Made by a program: the position numbers and the translations under genes | Part shown: piece by piece, positions 1-6,801 of the stretch | Layout of the letters: each line of letters begins with the position of its first letter | Position numbering within the stretch: the stretch's first letter is position 1 | Notes under the pieces: generated by a model | Told to the model about the DNA's origin: nothing | The model's database searches: none | Seen by the model: the letters and a program-made list of their open reading frames with translations, nothing else | From: Xylophilus ampelinus | GTDB taxonomy: Bacteria > Pseudomonadota > Gammaproteobacteria > Burkholderiales > Burkholderiaceae_C | Length of the DNA stretch: 17,017 nucleotides | Assembly (NCBI RefSeq): GCF_901875635.1 | Contig: NZ_CABFMN010000155.1 | Coordinates: 1 to 17,017, forward strand | Reading direction: 5' to 3'

Positions 1-591
1 GGATTGCCGGGTGGCCGCCAGCGCCTCGCGGGCCTGCTGCGCACTGAGCTCGCGGTAGCGGTTCCCCAGCGACTCCGCCCGGTCCAGCGCGTCGCGCGAG
101 GCCCGGGCGGCGTCGGCGCTGGCGTCTGCGGCCGCGCGAGCGGCGTCGCGGCCTTCCTCGCGCGCCGAGGCGGCCGATCGCTCTGCCGCTTCGCGCAGCC
201 GCGCGGCGGACTGTGCGGCTTCACGGCTGGCCTTGCGGATCGTCTCCACCATCGCCTGCGACAGCCGGCCCGCTTCGAGGTCGGCCGCTGCCACCGCCTG
301 CTGCGCGGATCGGACCGACGCCGCGGCGGCGGCCTTCGCCTCCCTGGCGGCGGACCTGGCCGCCTCGACCGTCGGGTCCGGTGGCGGGCTGAGGAGGCCT
401 GGCGGATCGGCCGCCAGTGCCGCGCCGAGCGGGGCGAGCGCGAACAGGAGAGCGCACGCCAGTCGTCGATGCCGGCACCACCGCAGGCGTGGCAACGGCG
501 CGGGACCGGCGGCCTGCGCGTGCGCGCCCGGCGCGCGCGATGCGGTCCGGGCGAAGCCCGCGTGGCGGATGGACGGCAGTCTTGGGGGCAT
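1..591 (-). CDS. Secreted alanine-rich coiled-coil protein, 3' end outside window
   Basis: The frame is open from ATG at 591 to the left edge (197 codons, no stop), so the C-terminus is missing. A hydrophobic stretch (LACALLFALAPLGAALA) preceded by Arg/His residues and ending ALA|AD is a clear Sec signal peptide, with cleavage near residue 60. After it comes a Pro-rich linker and then more than 100 residues of Ala/Arg/Glu/Asp/Gln-rich sequence with almost no aromatics, as expected for a long periplasmic helical coiled coil. The start is uncertain: the first 32 residues look like non-coding translation, and TTG at 495 would give a signal peptide of normal length; GTG at 618 is also possible. 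No good ribosome binding site decides between them. The family is not recognised and no catalytic motif is visible. It is transcribed away from the fnr-like gene. Confidence 0.6.
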   Translation of the reverse strand, partial: MPPRLPSIRHAGFARTASRAPGAHAQAAGPAPLPRLRWCRHRRLACALLFALAPLGAALAADPPGLLSPPPDPTVEAARSAAREAKAAAAASVRSAQQAVAAADLEAGRLSQAMVETIRKASREAAQSAARLREAAERSAASAREEGRDAARAAADASADAARASRDALDRAESLGNRYRELSAQQAREALAATRQS

Positions 592-723
592 GGGCGAACT
601 CGGGCGATGGTGAAGCACTCAATGTAGGCCGCATGCAGCGGTGGACCTTGCGCGCCGTCAAGGACCGGGCTCGCAGGCAGGAGCTGCAGGGCAGCGTGCC
701 TTGCAGTGGCCCGAGCCATCCTC

Positions 724-737
724 TTGACGTGCCGCAA
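724..737. promoter_or_regulatory. FNR-box-like site upstream of the fnr-like gene
   Basis: TTGAC-GTGC-CGCAA matches 8 of 10 positions of the FNR/ANR consensus TTGAY-N4-RTCAA and lies inside a slightly longer dyad (CTTG…CAAG). Its centre is 730.5. A weak -10-like TACGCT lies at 760–765, so a start near 772 would put the box at -41.5, the classical class II activator position. The site lies in the 260-bp divergent region 592–851 ahead of an FNR-type regulator, so autoregulation is plausible. I see nothing else distinct in this gap. Confidence 0.3.
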
Positions 738-851
738 GATGGGGCGCAGGCCCGCGGGCTACGCTGCCGGCACCGCTCGCATCGTGGCGGCTTGAAAGGG
801 CAGGATGCGTACAGCTGATTCGTTGATACGGGCGAACGCGCGCCAGGCGGC

Positions 852-1619
852 ATGGAAACGCGCAGTGCACCCCTGAGCGCCGCTGCGGCGGCGCGCGCGG
901 CGAACGAGGGGCTGTCCTGCCTCGGCTGCCGCCACCTGGGCGTGTGCATGCCGTCGCAGGCCGTGTCCAGGACGGGACGGCCCGTCCGGCTGGTGTCGCG
1001 CCGCCTGCTGCTGCAGCGCCGCGAGCCGCTGCTCACGCCACAGGACCGGTTCACCGCCGTCTACGGCGTGCGTCGCGGCCTGCTCAAGGGTGTGCTGGCC
1101 GCGGATGTGGCCGGGGGCCTGGTCACCGGCTTCTTCTTTCCGGGCGACCTCGCCGGACTCGACGGCATCGCGCTGGACCGGCATCCGACGGGCGTGCTGG
1201 CGGTGACCGACGCCGAAGTCTGCGTCGTTCCGTTCGAGCGGCTGGAGGCTTGGGCCGCGCGTGTCCCGGCCGCGCAGCGCCACCTGCACCGGTTGCTGTC
1301 GAGGGAGATCGCGCGGGGCCGCATGGCCTTGCTGCCGCTGGCGCGGCTCACGGCGGCCCAGCGGGTCGCCGACTTCCTGCTGCGTTTCGCCGCCGCGCAG
1401 GCGCACGGCAGCGGCAGCCCGTCCGATTTCGTGCTGGCGCCCACCCTGGAAGAGATGGGCAGCCACCTGGGCCTGAAGATGGAGACCGTGTCGCGCGTGC
1501 TGTCGCAACTGGTGTCGCAGCGGCTGATCGCACGCGAGCGCCGCAGCCTGCGCATTCTGGCGTTCGGCGACCTCGACCGCCTGGCGCGGGCGCAGCTCGC
1601 CGGCCCCGAGGTGCGCTGA
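852..1619 (+). CDS. fnr: FNR-type [4Fe-4S] oxygen-sensing transcription regulator (Crp/Fnr family)
   Basis: This 255-residue cytoplasmic regulator has a cyclic-nucleotide-binding-like beta-roll and a C-terminal winged helix. The N-terminus carries C23-x2-C26-x5-C32, the exact spacing of the E. coli FNR cluster ligands C20/C23/C29. The fourth ligand is C124 in EVCVVPFE, matching FNR C122 in MVCEIPFE. The recognition helix reads ETVSR (E211, S214, R215), the residues FNR uses to read TTGAT half-sites. This supports a global anaerobic/microaerobic regulator rather than a CRP or a heme-type Dnr. The dimer helix is well conserved, but the position of FNR D154 appears to be Gly (G156). ATG 852 was chosen because it keeps all Cys ligands and has an AGGCGG stretch just upstream. 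It may be autoregulated through the site at 724–737. Confidence 0.88.
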   Translation: METRSAPLSAAAAARAANEGLSCLGCRHLGVCMPSQAVSRTGRPVRLVSRRLLLQRREPLLTPQDRFTAVYGVRRGLLKGVLAADVAGGLVTGFFFPGDLAGLDGIALDRHPTGVLAVTDAEVCVVPFERLEAWAARVPAAQRHLHRLLSREIARGRMALLPLARLTAAQRVADFLLRFAAAQAHGSGSPSDFVLAPTLEEMGSHLGLKMETVSRVLSQLVSQRLIARERRSLRILAFGDLDRLARAQLAGPEVR

Positions 1620-1709
1620 TCGCCGAAGTGCCGGCGGGCGCGCGACAGTCCGGATCGGGAGATGACACACTCGGCGCGGCGACACCCCATTCTTTTCCGG
1701 AGCCCGCCC

Positions 1710-2219
1710 ATGACCCCTGCCCATCCCGGCACCTACCGCGATGAATTCATGCAGCGCGCGCTCGCGCTGTCGGCCCAGGCCCTCGACACGCCCGGCACCG
1801 AGCCCTTCGGCGCCGTGGTGGTGAAGGACGGCCGCATCGTCGGCGAGGGCTTCAACCACTCCGTCGCCCACTGGGACCCGACCTCGCACGGCGAGACCGA
1901 GGCGATCCGCGATGCGTGCCGGCGGCTGCAGACGGTGGACCTGTCGGGTGCCGAGCTGTATTCCTCCTGCGAGCCCTGCGCGCTGTGCGTGGCGGCGATG
2001 CACATCGCGGGCATCGGCCGGCTGTACTACGCGGCCTCGCTCGCCCAGTCGGGCGACGCCTTCGAGGGCGTGCCCGCGTCGGCGCGCCACCCGATCGACG
2101 TCGACGTGCTGCGCAGCGAGGCCGGCGCGCCGCTGCAGTCGCGGTTGATGCGCGCGGAGCAGCATGCGGACACCGCCGCCGTCGAGATCCTGCGGCGCTG
2201 GGCGGCGGCCCGGCGTTGA
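1710..2219 (+). CDS. Zinc-dependent nucleoside/base deaminase, guanine deaminase-like
   Basis: This is a 169-residue member of the cytidine/deoxycytidylate deaminase fold, which removes an amino group from a purine or pyrimidine base by zinc-activated water. The catalytic HxE is H60-G-E62 and the zinc PCxxC is P89-C90-A-L-C93, preceded by the family's ELYSSCE strand. The sequence around them resembles bacterial guanine deaminases (HAE…SCEPCPMC). The Gly between His and Glu is less usual; I recall HGE in yeast cytosine deaminase, so the substrate is not settled. The start at ATG 1710 has GGAG about 8 bases upstream. An in-frame ATG at 1662 would add residues that look non-coding. The gene lies 90 bases after fnr and converges on dkgB. 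Confidence 0.85.
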   Translation: MTPAHPGTYRDEFMQRALALSAQALDTPGTEPFGAVVVKDGRIVGEGFNHSVAHWDPTSHGETEAIRDACRRLQTVDLSGAELYSSCEPCALCVAAMHIAGIGRLYYAASLAQSGDAFEGVPASARHPIDVDVLRSEAGAPLQSRLMRAEQHADTAAVEILRRWAAARR

Positions 2220-2230
2220 GGAAGTCTTGA

Positions 2231-2289
2231 AGAAAAAATGGCTGCAGCGCCCGTGGGGCGGGCGCAATCAGCTATGTTTTCGATAGCAA
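2231..2289 (-). repeat. Dispersed ~60-bp repeat, copy 1 (intergenic; possible terminator of dkgB)
   Basis: Read on the minus strand it begins TTGCTATCGAAAACATAGC, continues with a perfect 7-bp GC hairpin (GCGCCCG/CGGGCGC, loop of 5, plus-strand 2247–2265) and ends CCATTTTTTC. The same order (TTGCTA…ATAGC, a central Gly/Cys-codon-rich stretch, then CC plus a T run) recurs inside dapF (5031–5090) and partly inside rlmI (7995–8043). It fills the gap between the convergent deaminase and dkgB genes. For dkgB the hairpin is followed, 8 bases later, by TTTTTT, so it could terminate that transcript. From memory it resembles a repeat common in Comamonadaceae genomes. Confidence 0.65.
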
Positions 2290-2307
2290 ATCGAGGTGTC
2301 GAGCCCC

Positions 2308-3120
2308 TCAGTCCCAGGCCGGCGCCAGGCCGTCGGGGCTGACCAGCCGGTCGCCGCGGTCGAGCGCCGCGATGCGGGCCAGCTCCGCGTCGGTGAGCCA
2401 CAGCGCGCGCGCCTGCAGGTTGCTCGCCAGGTTCTCGCGCCGGGTCGACGACGGGATCACCGCGTAGCCCGATTGCATCGCCCAGGCCAGCACCACCTGC
2501 GCCGGCGTGGCGCCGCGCGCCTGCGCGATCTGCCCGACCACCGGATCGCCCAGCACCTTGCCGTAGGCCAGCGTCATGTACGAGGTCGTCGGGATGCCCT
2601 GCGCCGCGGTGAAGGCGGTGACAGTGTGGTTCTGCAGGTAGGGGTGCAGTTCGATCTGGTGCGTGGCGATCTGCGCCGCGCCGACGGCGGCGATGGCCTC
2701 CTTCAGCAGCGCGATGTTGAAGTTCGACACGCCGATCTGCCGCGTCAGCCCCTGTGCACGCGCGTCGGCCAGCGCGCCCATGAACTCGGCCACCGGCACG
2801 GCACCGCCGGGCGAGGGCCAGTGGATCAGCGACAGGTCGACCTGCTCGAGGCGCAGCTTGTGCAGGCTGTCCTTGAGGCTGGCCGCCAGCCGGTCGGCGC
2901 CGAGGTGCTCGGTCCAGACCTTGGTGGTGACGAAGAGCTCGTCGCGCCGCACGCCGCTGTCGGCGATGGCCTGGCCGATCGCGGCCTCGTTGCCGTAGAT
3001 CTGGGCCGTGTCGATGGCGCGGTAGCCCAGTTCGAGCGCGTTGCGGACCGAGTCGATGACCACCTGGTCCTTGAGGCGGAAGGTGCCGAGGCCGAAGGCG
3101 GGGACGGAGGGGGCGTTCAT
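2308..3120 (-). CDS. dkgB: Aldo/keto reductase, 2,5-diketo-D-gluconate reductase B
   Basis: This 270-residue cytoplasmic NADPH-dependent aldo/keto reductase matches E. coli DkgB closely along its whole length: the [11 protein letters not shown] start, [27 protein letters not shown] and the C-terminal [14 protein letters not shown]. The catalytic tetrad is visible as D37, Y42, K67 and H100. E. coli DkgB reduces 2,5-diketogluconate and, physiologically, methylglyoxal and other reactive aldehydes. The start is ATG at 3120, with AAGGA about 8 bases upstream; the longer open frame to 3183 lacks this support and is not conserved. It diverges from a YafC-like LysR regulator, and E. coli also has yafC beside dkgB (yafB). 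Regulation by that neighbour is therefore an obvious hypothesis. Confidence 0.93.
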   Translation of the reverse strand: MNAPSVPAFGLGTFRLKDQVVIDSVRNALELGYRAIDTAQIYGNEAAIGQAIADSGVRRDELFVTTKVWTEHLGADRLAASLKDSLHKLRLEQVDLSLIHWPSPGGAVPVAEFMGALADARAQGLTRQIGVSNFNIALLKEAIAAVGAAQIATHQIELHPYLQNHTVTAFTAAQGIPTTSYMTLAYGKVLGDPVVGQIAQARGATPAQVVLAWAMQSGYAVIPSSTRRENLASNLQARALWLTDAELARIAALDRGDRLVSPDGLAPAWD

Positions 3121-3189
3121 GGGTGGGTCCTTGAAGGAGGGAACAGCCTGCAGTGTGGCCGCGAAGCCTTTGCAGAAAAACACCGTGAT

Positions 3190-3208
3190 CGGCCAAAGAT
3201 ATTTGCCG
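3190..3208. promoter_or_regulatory. Imperfect dyad in the dkgB/LysR divergent promoter region
   Basis: CGGC(C)AAA-GATA-TTTGCCG forms an inverted repeat with one bulged base. It lies in the 108-bp gap between dkgB and the divergent LysR gene, about 20 bases before the LysR start and in the most AT-rich part of the gap. It is a candidate LysR operator on position and symmetry only; no further evidence is visible. Confidence 0.25.
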
Positions 3209-3228
3209 TCGAATCAATAATCGGCGCG

Positions 3229-4134
3229 ATGAAGACGACGCTGGACGAATTGCAGGCCTTCACCGCCGTGGTCGACACCGGCTCCATCAGCGCCGCGGCC
3301 GAGCAGCTGGGCCAGACCGTCTCGGGCGTGAGCCGGGCGCTCGGCCGGCTGGAGCGCAAGCTCGCCACCACGCTGCTGCGACGGACCACGCGGCGCATCG
3401 CGCTGACCGAGGAGGGCCAGGCCTTCCTGGCGCGGGCGCGGGCGATCCTGCTGTCGGTCGACGAGGCCGAGGAACTGATGGCGGCGCGCCGCCAGCAGCC
3501 CGCGGGCCGGCTGCGCGTGAACGCCGCCACGCCCTTCATGCTGCATGCCATCGCGCCACTGGCCGCGGATTTCCGGGCGGCCTACCCGCAGATCGCGCTG
3601 GAGCTCGACACCGACGAGATGAACATCGACCTGCTGGCCCGGCGCACCGACATCGCCATCCGCATCGGCGCCCTGCGCGACTCGACGCTGCATGCGCGGC
3701 CGCTGGCCAGCAGCCGCATCCGCGTGCTCGCCAGCCCGGCCTATCTGGCGGCCGCGGGCCGGCCGACCACGGTGGCGGCGCTGGCGCGCCACACGCTGCT
3801 GGGCTTCACCCAGCCCGAGTCGCTCAACCGCTGGCCGCTGCGCGGCGCGCACGGCGACGAGTGGGCGGCAACGCCGGCCATCACCGCCTCCAGCGGCGAG
3901 ACGCTGCGCCGCCTGGCGTTGGCGGGCGCGGGCATCGCCTGCCTGTCGGACTTCATGACGGCCGCCGACCGCCAGGCCGGGGACTTGGTGCAGGTGCTGG
4001 CGCGCGACACGGTCGACGTGCGCCAGCCCGTGCACGCCGTGTACTACCGCAACACCGCGCTGGCGGCGCGCATCGAATGCTTTCTGGCCTTCGTCGAGGG
4101 CCGATTGCGCACTATGTCCTGGAACGCGCGTTGA
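3229..4134 (+). CDS. LysR-family transcription regulator, YafC-like
   Basis: This 301-residue regulator has an N-terminal winged helix-turn-helix (about residues 1–60, with SISAAAEQLGQTVSGVSRALGRLE as helix-turn-helix and LLRRTTRRIALTEEG as the wing) and a LysR substrate-binding domain. Several stretches match what I recall of E. coli YafC: ARPLASSRIRVLASPAYL, LGFTQPESLNRWP, SSGETLRRL, GIACLSDFM and AVYYRN. The effector is unknown. The divergent arrangement with dkgB suggests it controls that gene and itself. ATG 3229 starts exactly at the family's MKxTLDEL N-terminus; the frame stays open far upstream, but that sequence is the shadow of dkgB. Confidence 0.9.
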   Translation: MKTTLDELQAFTAVVDTGSISAAAEQLGQTVSGVSRALGRLERKLATTLLRRTTRRIALTEEGQAFLARARAILLSVDEAEELMAARRQQPAGRLRVNAATPFMLHAIAPLAADFRAAYPQIALELDTDEMNIDLLARRTDIAIRIGALRDSTLHARPLASSRIRVLASPAYLAAAGRPTTVAALARHTLLGFTQPESLNRWPLRGAHGDEWAATPAITASSGETLRRLALAGAGIACLSDFMTAADRQAGDLVQVLARDTVDVRQPVHAVYYRNTALAARIECFLAFVEGRLRTMSWNAR

Positions 4135-4143
4135 AGGTCCGCG

Positions 4144-4163
4144 CGGGGCGGCCTCGCGCCCCG
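4144..4163 (+). terminator. GC-rich hairpin after the LysR gene
   Basis: CGGGGCG-GCCTCG-CGCCCCG is a perfect 7-bp stem with a 6-base loop, starting 10 bases after the LysR stop codon. No T run follows, so it is at best a weak or Rho-assisted terminator, or a 3'-end stabiliser. The rest of the gap holds a -10-like TAGCAT near 4174 that could serve the lipoprotein gene. Confidence 0.3.
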
Positions 4164-4212
4164 GCGGCTCGATAGCATCCGCGGTCCTGCTTTTCTTGCG
4201 CCGAACCGTGCC

Positions 4213-4569
4213 ATGACGTCCACCGATGCCCGCCTGGCCGCCTGCTGCCGTCTTCCCCTGGTTGCCGGCGTGCTGGCGGCTGCGCTGGCTGCCGGCTGCC
4301 AGATGCGCGGCGACGTGCGGCCGCTGTCTTCCGAAGCACCGCCGCCGCCCGTGTTCAACCCGCCGCCGCACACCTGCCAGGCGGCGGGCGCGCGCTTCGC
4401 CCTGGGGCGGCGGATCACGGCCCCGCTGATCGACGAGATGCGCTCGCGCGCCGGCGCCCGTTCGGCGCGCACCGCGCTCGCGTCCGATCCGGCGATGGCC
4501 GTCGACCTGCAGCGGCTGATCGTCGACATCGAACCGTCGGGCCGCATCGTCGGCCTTCGCTGCGGTTGA
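4213..4569 (+). CDS. Lipoprotein with I78 peptidase-inhibitor-like domain
   Basis: This 118-residue protein begins with a lipoprotein signal: hydrophobic [14 protein letters not shown] with lipobox LAAGC and lipidated C29. After a Pro-rich linker, residues 55–118 read C55[10 protein letters not shown] … [19 protein letters not shown] … [15 protein letters not shown]117-G. This is the pattern of the peptidase inhibitor I78 family, whose characterised member is a small serine protease (elastase) inhibitor. C55 and C117 are placed to form its disulfide. It is probably anchored in the outer or inner membrane facing the periplasm; the target protease is unknown. It lies 28 bases upstream of dapF and may share its transcript. 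The fold assignment is from pattern memory. Confidence 0.75.
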   Translation: MTSTDARLAACCRLPLVAGVLAAALAAGCQMRGDVRPLSSEAPPPPVFNPPPHTCQAAGARFALGRRITAPLIDEMRSRAGARSARTALASDPAMAVDLQRLIVDIEPSGRIVGLRCG

Positions 4570-4597
4570 CGGGCCGCCCGCGCCGGATAATCGGCGG

Positions 4598-5473
4598 ATG
4601 CGCATTCGCTTCACCAAGATGCAAGGGGCCGGCAACGACTTCGTCGTGCTGGACGAAACGCGGGGCCAGCTCGGCCTCACGCCCGGGCAGTACCAGTTCC
4701 TGGCCGATCGGCACTTCGGCGTCGGCGCCGACCAGATCCTGACGGTGCGGCCCTCGCCCGCGCCCGAGGTGGACTTCCAGTACGTGATCCACAACGCCGA
4801 TGGCGGCGAGGTCGAGCAGTGCGGCAACGGCGCGCGCTGCTTCATGCGCTTCGTGCGCGAGCACGGCCTGACCGACAAGGACACGGTGCGCGTGCAGACG
4901 CTCTCGGGCGTGATCGCGCCGCGCATGAATCCCGACGGCCGCGTGACGGTCGACATGGGGCCACCGGTCTTCGAGCCGGCGCGCGTGCCCTTCGACACGG
5001 CGGGCCTCGATCCGCAGCCCGACGGTTCATGGGAAAAATGGCACCTGGCCCTGTCCACGCTTGCGGAAGGCGCTATCGTTTCCGTAGCAATCCTGTCCAT
5101 GGGCAACCCGCATGCGGTGCAGGTGGTCGACGACGTGGACACCGCTCCGGTCGCGACGCAGGGGCCACTCATCGAACACCACCCGCGCTTTCCGCAGCGC
5201 GTGAACGCCGGCTTCCTGCAGGTCGTCGACCGCGGCCATGCCCGACTGCGCGTGTACGAGCGCGGCGCCGGCGAAACCCTGGCCTGCGGCACCGGCGCCT
5301 GTGCGGCGGTGGTGGCGGGCATTCGCCTCGGCCTGTTCGAGCACGGCGTCGACGTCGAGACGCGCGGTGGCATCCTGACCATCGAATGGGCCGGCGACGG
5401 CTCGCCGGTGTTCATGACCGGCCCGGCCGTGACCGTGTTCTCGGGCGAGATCGACGTGCCCGAAGGCATCTGA
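4598..5473 (+). CDS. dapF: Diaminopimelate epimerase
   Basis: This 291-residue cytoplasmic enzyme interconverts LL- and meso-diaminopimelate without a cofactor, supplying peptidoglycan and lysine synthesis. Both catalytic cysteines are present: C75 in [10 protein letters not shown] and C230 in [21 protein letters not shown] near the start and SMGNPH at 167–172 are also conserved. E. coli DapF has 274 residues. The extra length here lies mostly between VPF and SMGNPH (34 residues against about 23), and residues 145–164 of that stretch are encoded by a copy of a dispersed repeat (5031–5090). Both cysteine motifs and all flanking conserved blocks are intact, so the enzyme is probably active. It heads a plus-strand run with DUF484, the ElyC-like gene and xerC, as dapF–yigA–xerC in E. 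coli. Confidence 0.96.
   Translation: MRIRFTKMQGAGNDFVVLDETRGQLGLTPGQYQFLADRHFGVGADQILTVRPSPAPEVDFQYVIHNADGGEVEQCGNGARCFMRFVREHGLTDKDTVRVQTLSGVIAPRMNPDGRVTVDMGPPVFEPARVPFDTAGLDPQPDGSWEKWHLALSTLAEGAIVSVAILSMGNPHAVQVVDDVDTAPVATQGPLIEHHPRFPQRVNAGFLQVVDRGHARLRVYERGAGETLACGTGACAAVVAGIRLGLFEHGVDVETRGGILTIEWAGDGSPVFMTGPAVTVFSGEIDVPEGI
5031..5090 (-). repeat. Dispersed ~60-bp repeat, copy 2, in frame inside dapF
   Basis: On the minus strand it reads TTGCTACGGAAACGATAGC … GTGGACA … GTGCCATTTTTCCC, the same order as copy 1 at 2231–2289. The first 19 bases match copy 1 at 15 positions, and the spacing from (C/G)ATAGC to the T run is 39 against 38. The copy spans 60 bp, exactly 20 codons, without a stop. 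It encodes residues 145–164 of DapF, in a region longer than in E. coli DapF. It is also visibly less GC-rich than its surroundings. Confidence 0.6.
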
Positions 5474-5512
5474 GCGGCCGCACTCCCTCCCTGCAACCAT
5501 AACGACGACGCC

Positions 5513-6178
5513 ATGAATCCCATCACCGAGGACGACATCGCCAATTACCTGGCGAACACGCCCGATTTCTTCGAGCGGCACGCGCAGCTGCTGGCGCACG
5601 TGCAGCTCACCAGCCCGCACGGCAACCGCGCGGTGAGCCTGCAGGAGCGGCAGGCCGAGATGCTGCGCGAGAAGATCAAGGCGCTGGAGCACCGCATCAT
5701 GGACATGGTGCGTGCCGGCACCGAGAACGTCGTCACCGCCGACCGCCTGCAGCGCTGGACGCAGAGCCTGCTGACCTGGCGCGACCCGCGCGGCCTGCCG
5801 TGGGAGATCATCAACGGCCTGCACCAGCAGTTCATGGTGCCGCAGACCGGCATCAAGCTGTGGGACCTCGATCCCGCCTACGCCCAGGAGACCTACGCCC
5901 AGCAGGTGAGCGAGGACCTGAAGACGCTGGCCACTTCGCTCACCACGCCCTACGTGGGCCTGAATTCCGGCTTCGAGGCGGCGTCGTGGCTCAACGACCC
6001 GCAGCAGGCCGTGTCGCTGGCGCTGATCCCGCTGCGCGCCGAGCCGGAGCTGCCGGCCTTCGGCCTGCTGGTGCTGGCCTCGCCCGACGCGCAGCGCTAC
6101 AGCGCCGAGATGGGCACCGATTTCCTGGAGCGCATCGCGCAGCTCGCGTCGGCGGCCCTTTCGCGCCTGCGCGCTTGA
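5513..6178 (+). CDS. DUF484 family protein (GAF-like)
   Basis: This 221-residue cytoplasmic protein matches the DUF484/YigA family: N-terminal DIANYLANTPDFFERHAQLLAHVQLTSPHG…AVSLQERQ, a short coiled coil (about residues 40–75), then a GAF-like domain ending in FLERIAQLASAALSRL. The biochemical role of the family is unknown. Its constant place between dapF and xerC, as in E. coli dapF–yigA–xerC, is the main functional hint. ATG 5513 gives the family N-terminus. Its stop codon overlaps the TTG start of the next gene. Confidence 0.9.
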   Translation: MNPITEDDIANYLANTPDFFERHAQLLAHVQLTSPHGNRAVSLQERQAEMLREKIKALEHRIMDMVRAGTENVVTADRLQRWTQSLLTWRDPRGLPWEIINGLHQQFMVPQTGIKLWDLDPAYAQETYAQQVSEDLKTLATSLTTPYVGLNSGFEAASWLNDPQQAVSLALIPLRAEPELPAFGLLVLASPDAQRYSAEMGTDFLERIAQLASAALSRLRA

Positions 6179-6801
6179 CGCGCCCGGACCGCCGCCGGCG
6201 GTGGGTCCGCGCAGCGCTCGCCGCTGCGGGCCTGGGCTTCGCGGCGGGTGCAGCGATCCACACGATGGTGACGCGCCACGGCGCGCACGTCGTGGCGAAC
6301 CCGCCCGCAGGCGACGCCGATGCGGCGCTGGTGCTGGGCAACCGCGTCTGGCTCGACGGCGCACCCAATCCCTGCCTGGCGGCGCGCGTCGAAGCAGCGG
6401 TGGCGCTGGCCCGCGCCGGCCGCGTGCCGCTGCTGGTGATGAGCGGCGGCGTGGACCACGAGGACGGCCGCATCGAGGCCGAGGCCATGGAAGGCCTGGC
6501 GCGCGCCGCGGGCTACGCCGGCCCCGTGCTGCGCGAGCCCGCCTCGCAGTCGACGCGCGAGAACCTGCTGCTGTCGCGGCACGTGCTGGAGGCGGCGGGC
6601 GTGCGGCGCGTGATCGTCGTCACCGAGCCTTCGCATCTGTGGCGCACGCGGCAGCTCGCGGCTGGCAGCGGCTTCGATCGCGCCTTCGACGTGCAGTACG
6701 CAGCGGCGCCGGTGCCCTGCCGCCGCGGGGACCGCGCGGCCCGTGCCGCGTTGCGGGAGGTCGCCGCGGTCGTGAACAATGCCATCCGTGGTGACTACTG
6801 A
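6175..6801 (+). CDS. DUF218/ElyC-SanA-YdcF family envelope protein
   Basis: The 208-residue product has a basic N-terminus and one hydrophobic helix (about residues 10–29), then the DUF218 domain: ADAALVLGNRV, DGAPNPCLAARVEAA, LLVMSGG, EAEAM, EPASQSTRENLLLSR and VIVVTEPSHLWRTRQL. Members such as ElyC and SanA act in envelope integrity and peptidoglycan-precursor metabolism; the exact reaction is not established. TTG at 6175 was chosen because it overlaps the DUF484 stop as TTGA and gives the membrane segment directly; the only other reasonable start, ATG near 6265, would remove it. The open frame extends back to 5800 but is there a shadow of DUF484. The 3' end overlaps xerC by 23 bases. E. 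coli has no such gene between yigA and xerC. Confidence 0.82.
   Translation: MTRPDRRRRWVRAALAAAGLGFAAGAAIHTMVTRHGAHVVANPPAGDADAALVLGNRVWLDGAPNPCLAARVEAAVALARAGRVPLLVMSGGVDHEDGRIEAEAMEGLARAAGYAGPVLREPASQSTRENLLLSRHVLEAAGVRRVIVVTEPSHLWRTRQLAAGSGFDRAFDVQYAAAPVPCRRGDRAARAALREVAAVVNNAIRGDY

Noticed and set aside
4..627. 207-codon plus-strand frame at the left edge
   Set aside because: The minus-strand frame over the same bases encodes a textbook signal peptide and coiled coil, while this one is Arg/Gly-rich nonsense.
759..2267. 502-codon minus-strand frame
   Set aside because: Antisense to the fnr-like and deaminase genes; the translation is low-complexity and has no recognisable motif.
2296..3228. 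Upstream extension of the LysR frame (in frame back to 2296)
   Set aside because: It is antisense to dkgB; the LysR family N-terminus begins exactly at 3229.
3214..5544. 776-codon open frame on the minus strand
   Set aside because: It is antisense to the LysR, lipoprotein and dapF genes, all firmly identified; its product is Arg/Ala/Gly-rich with no family features. High GC creates long shadow frames.
5800..6174. Upstream extension of the ElyC-like frame
   Set aside because: It overlaps DUF484 in another frame and has no family similarity; TTG 6175 gives the membrane segment and TTGA overlap.
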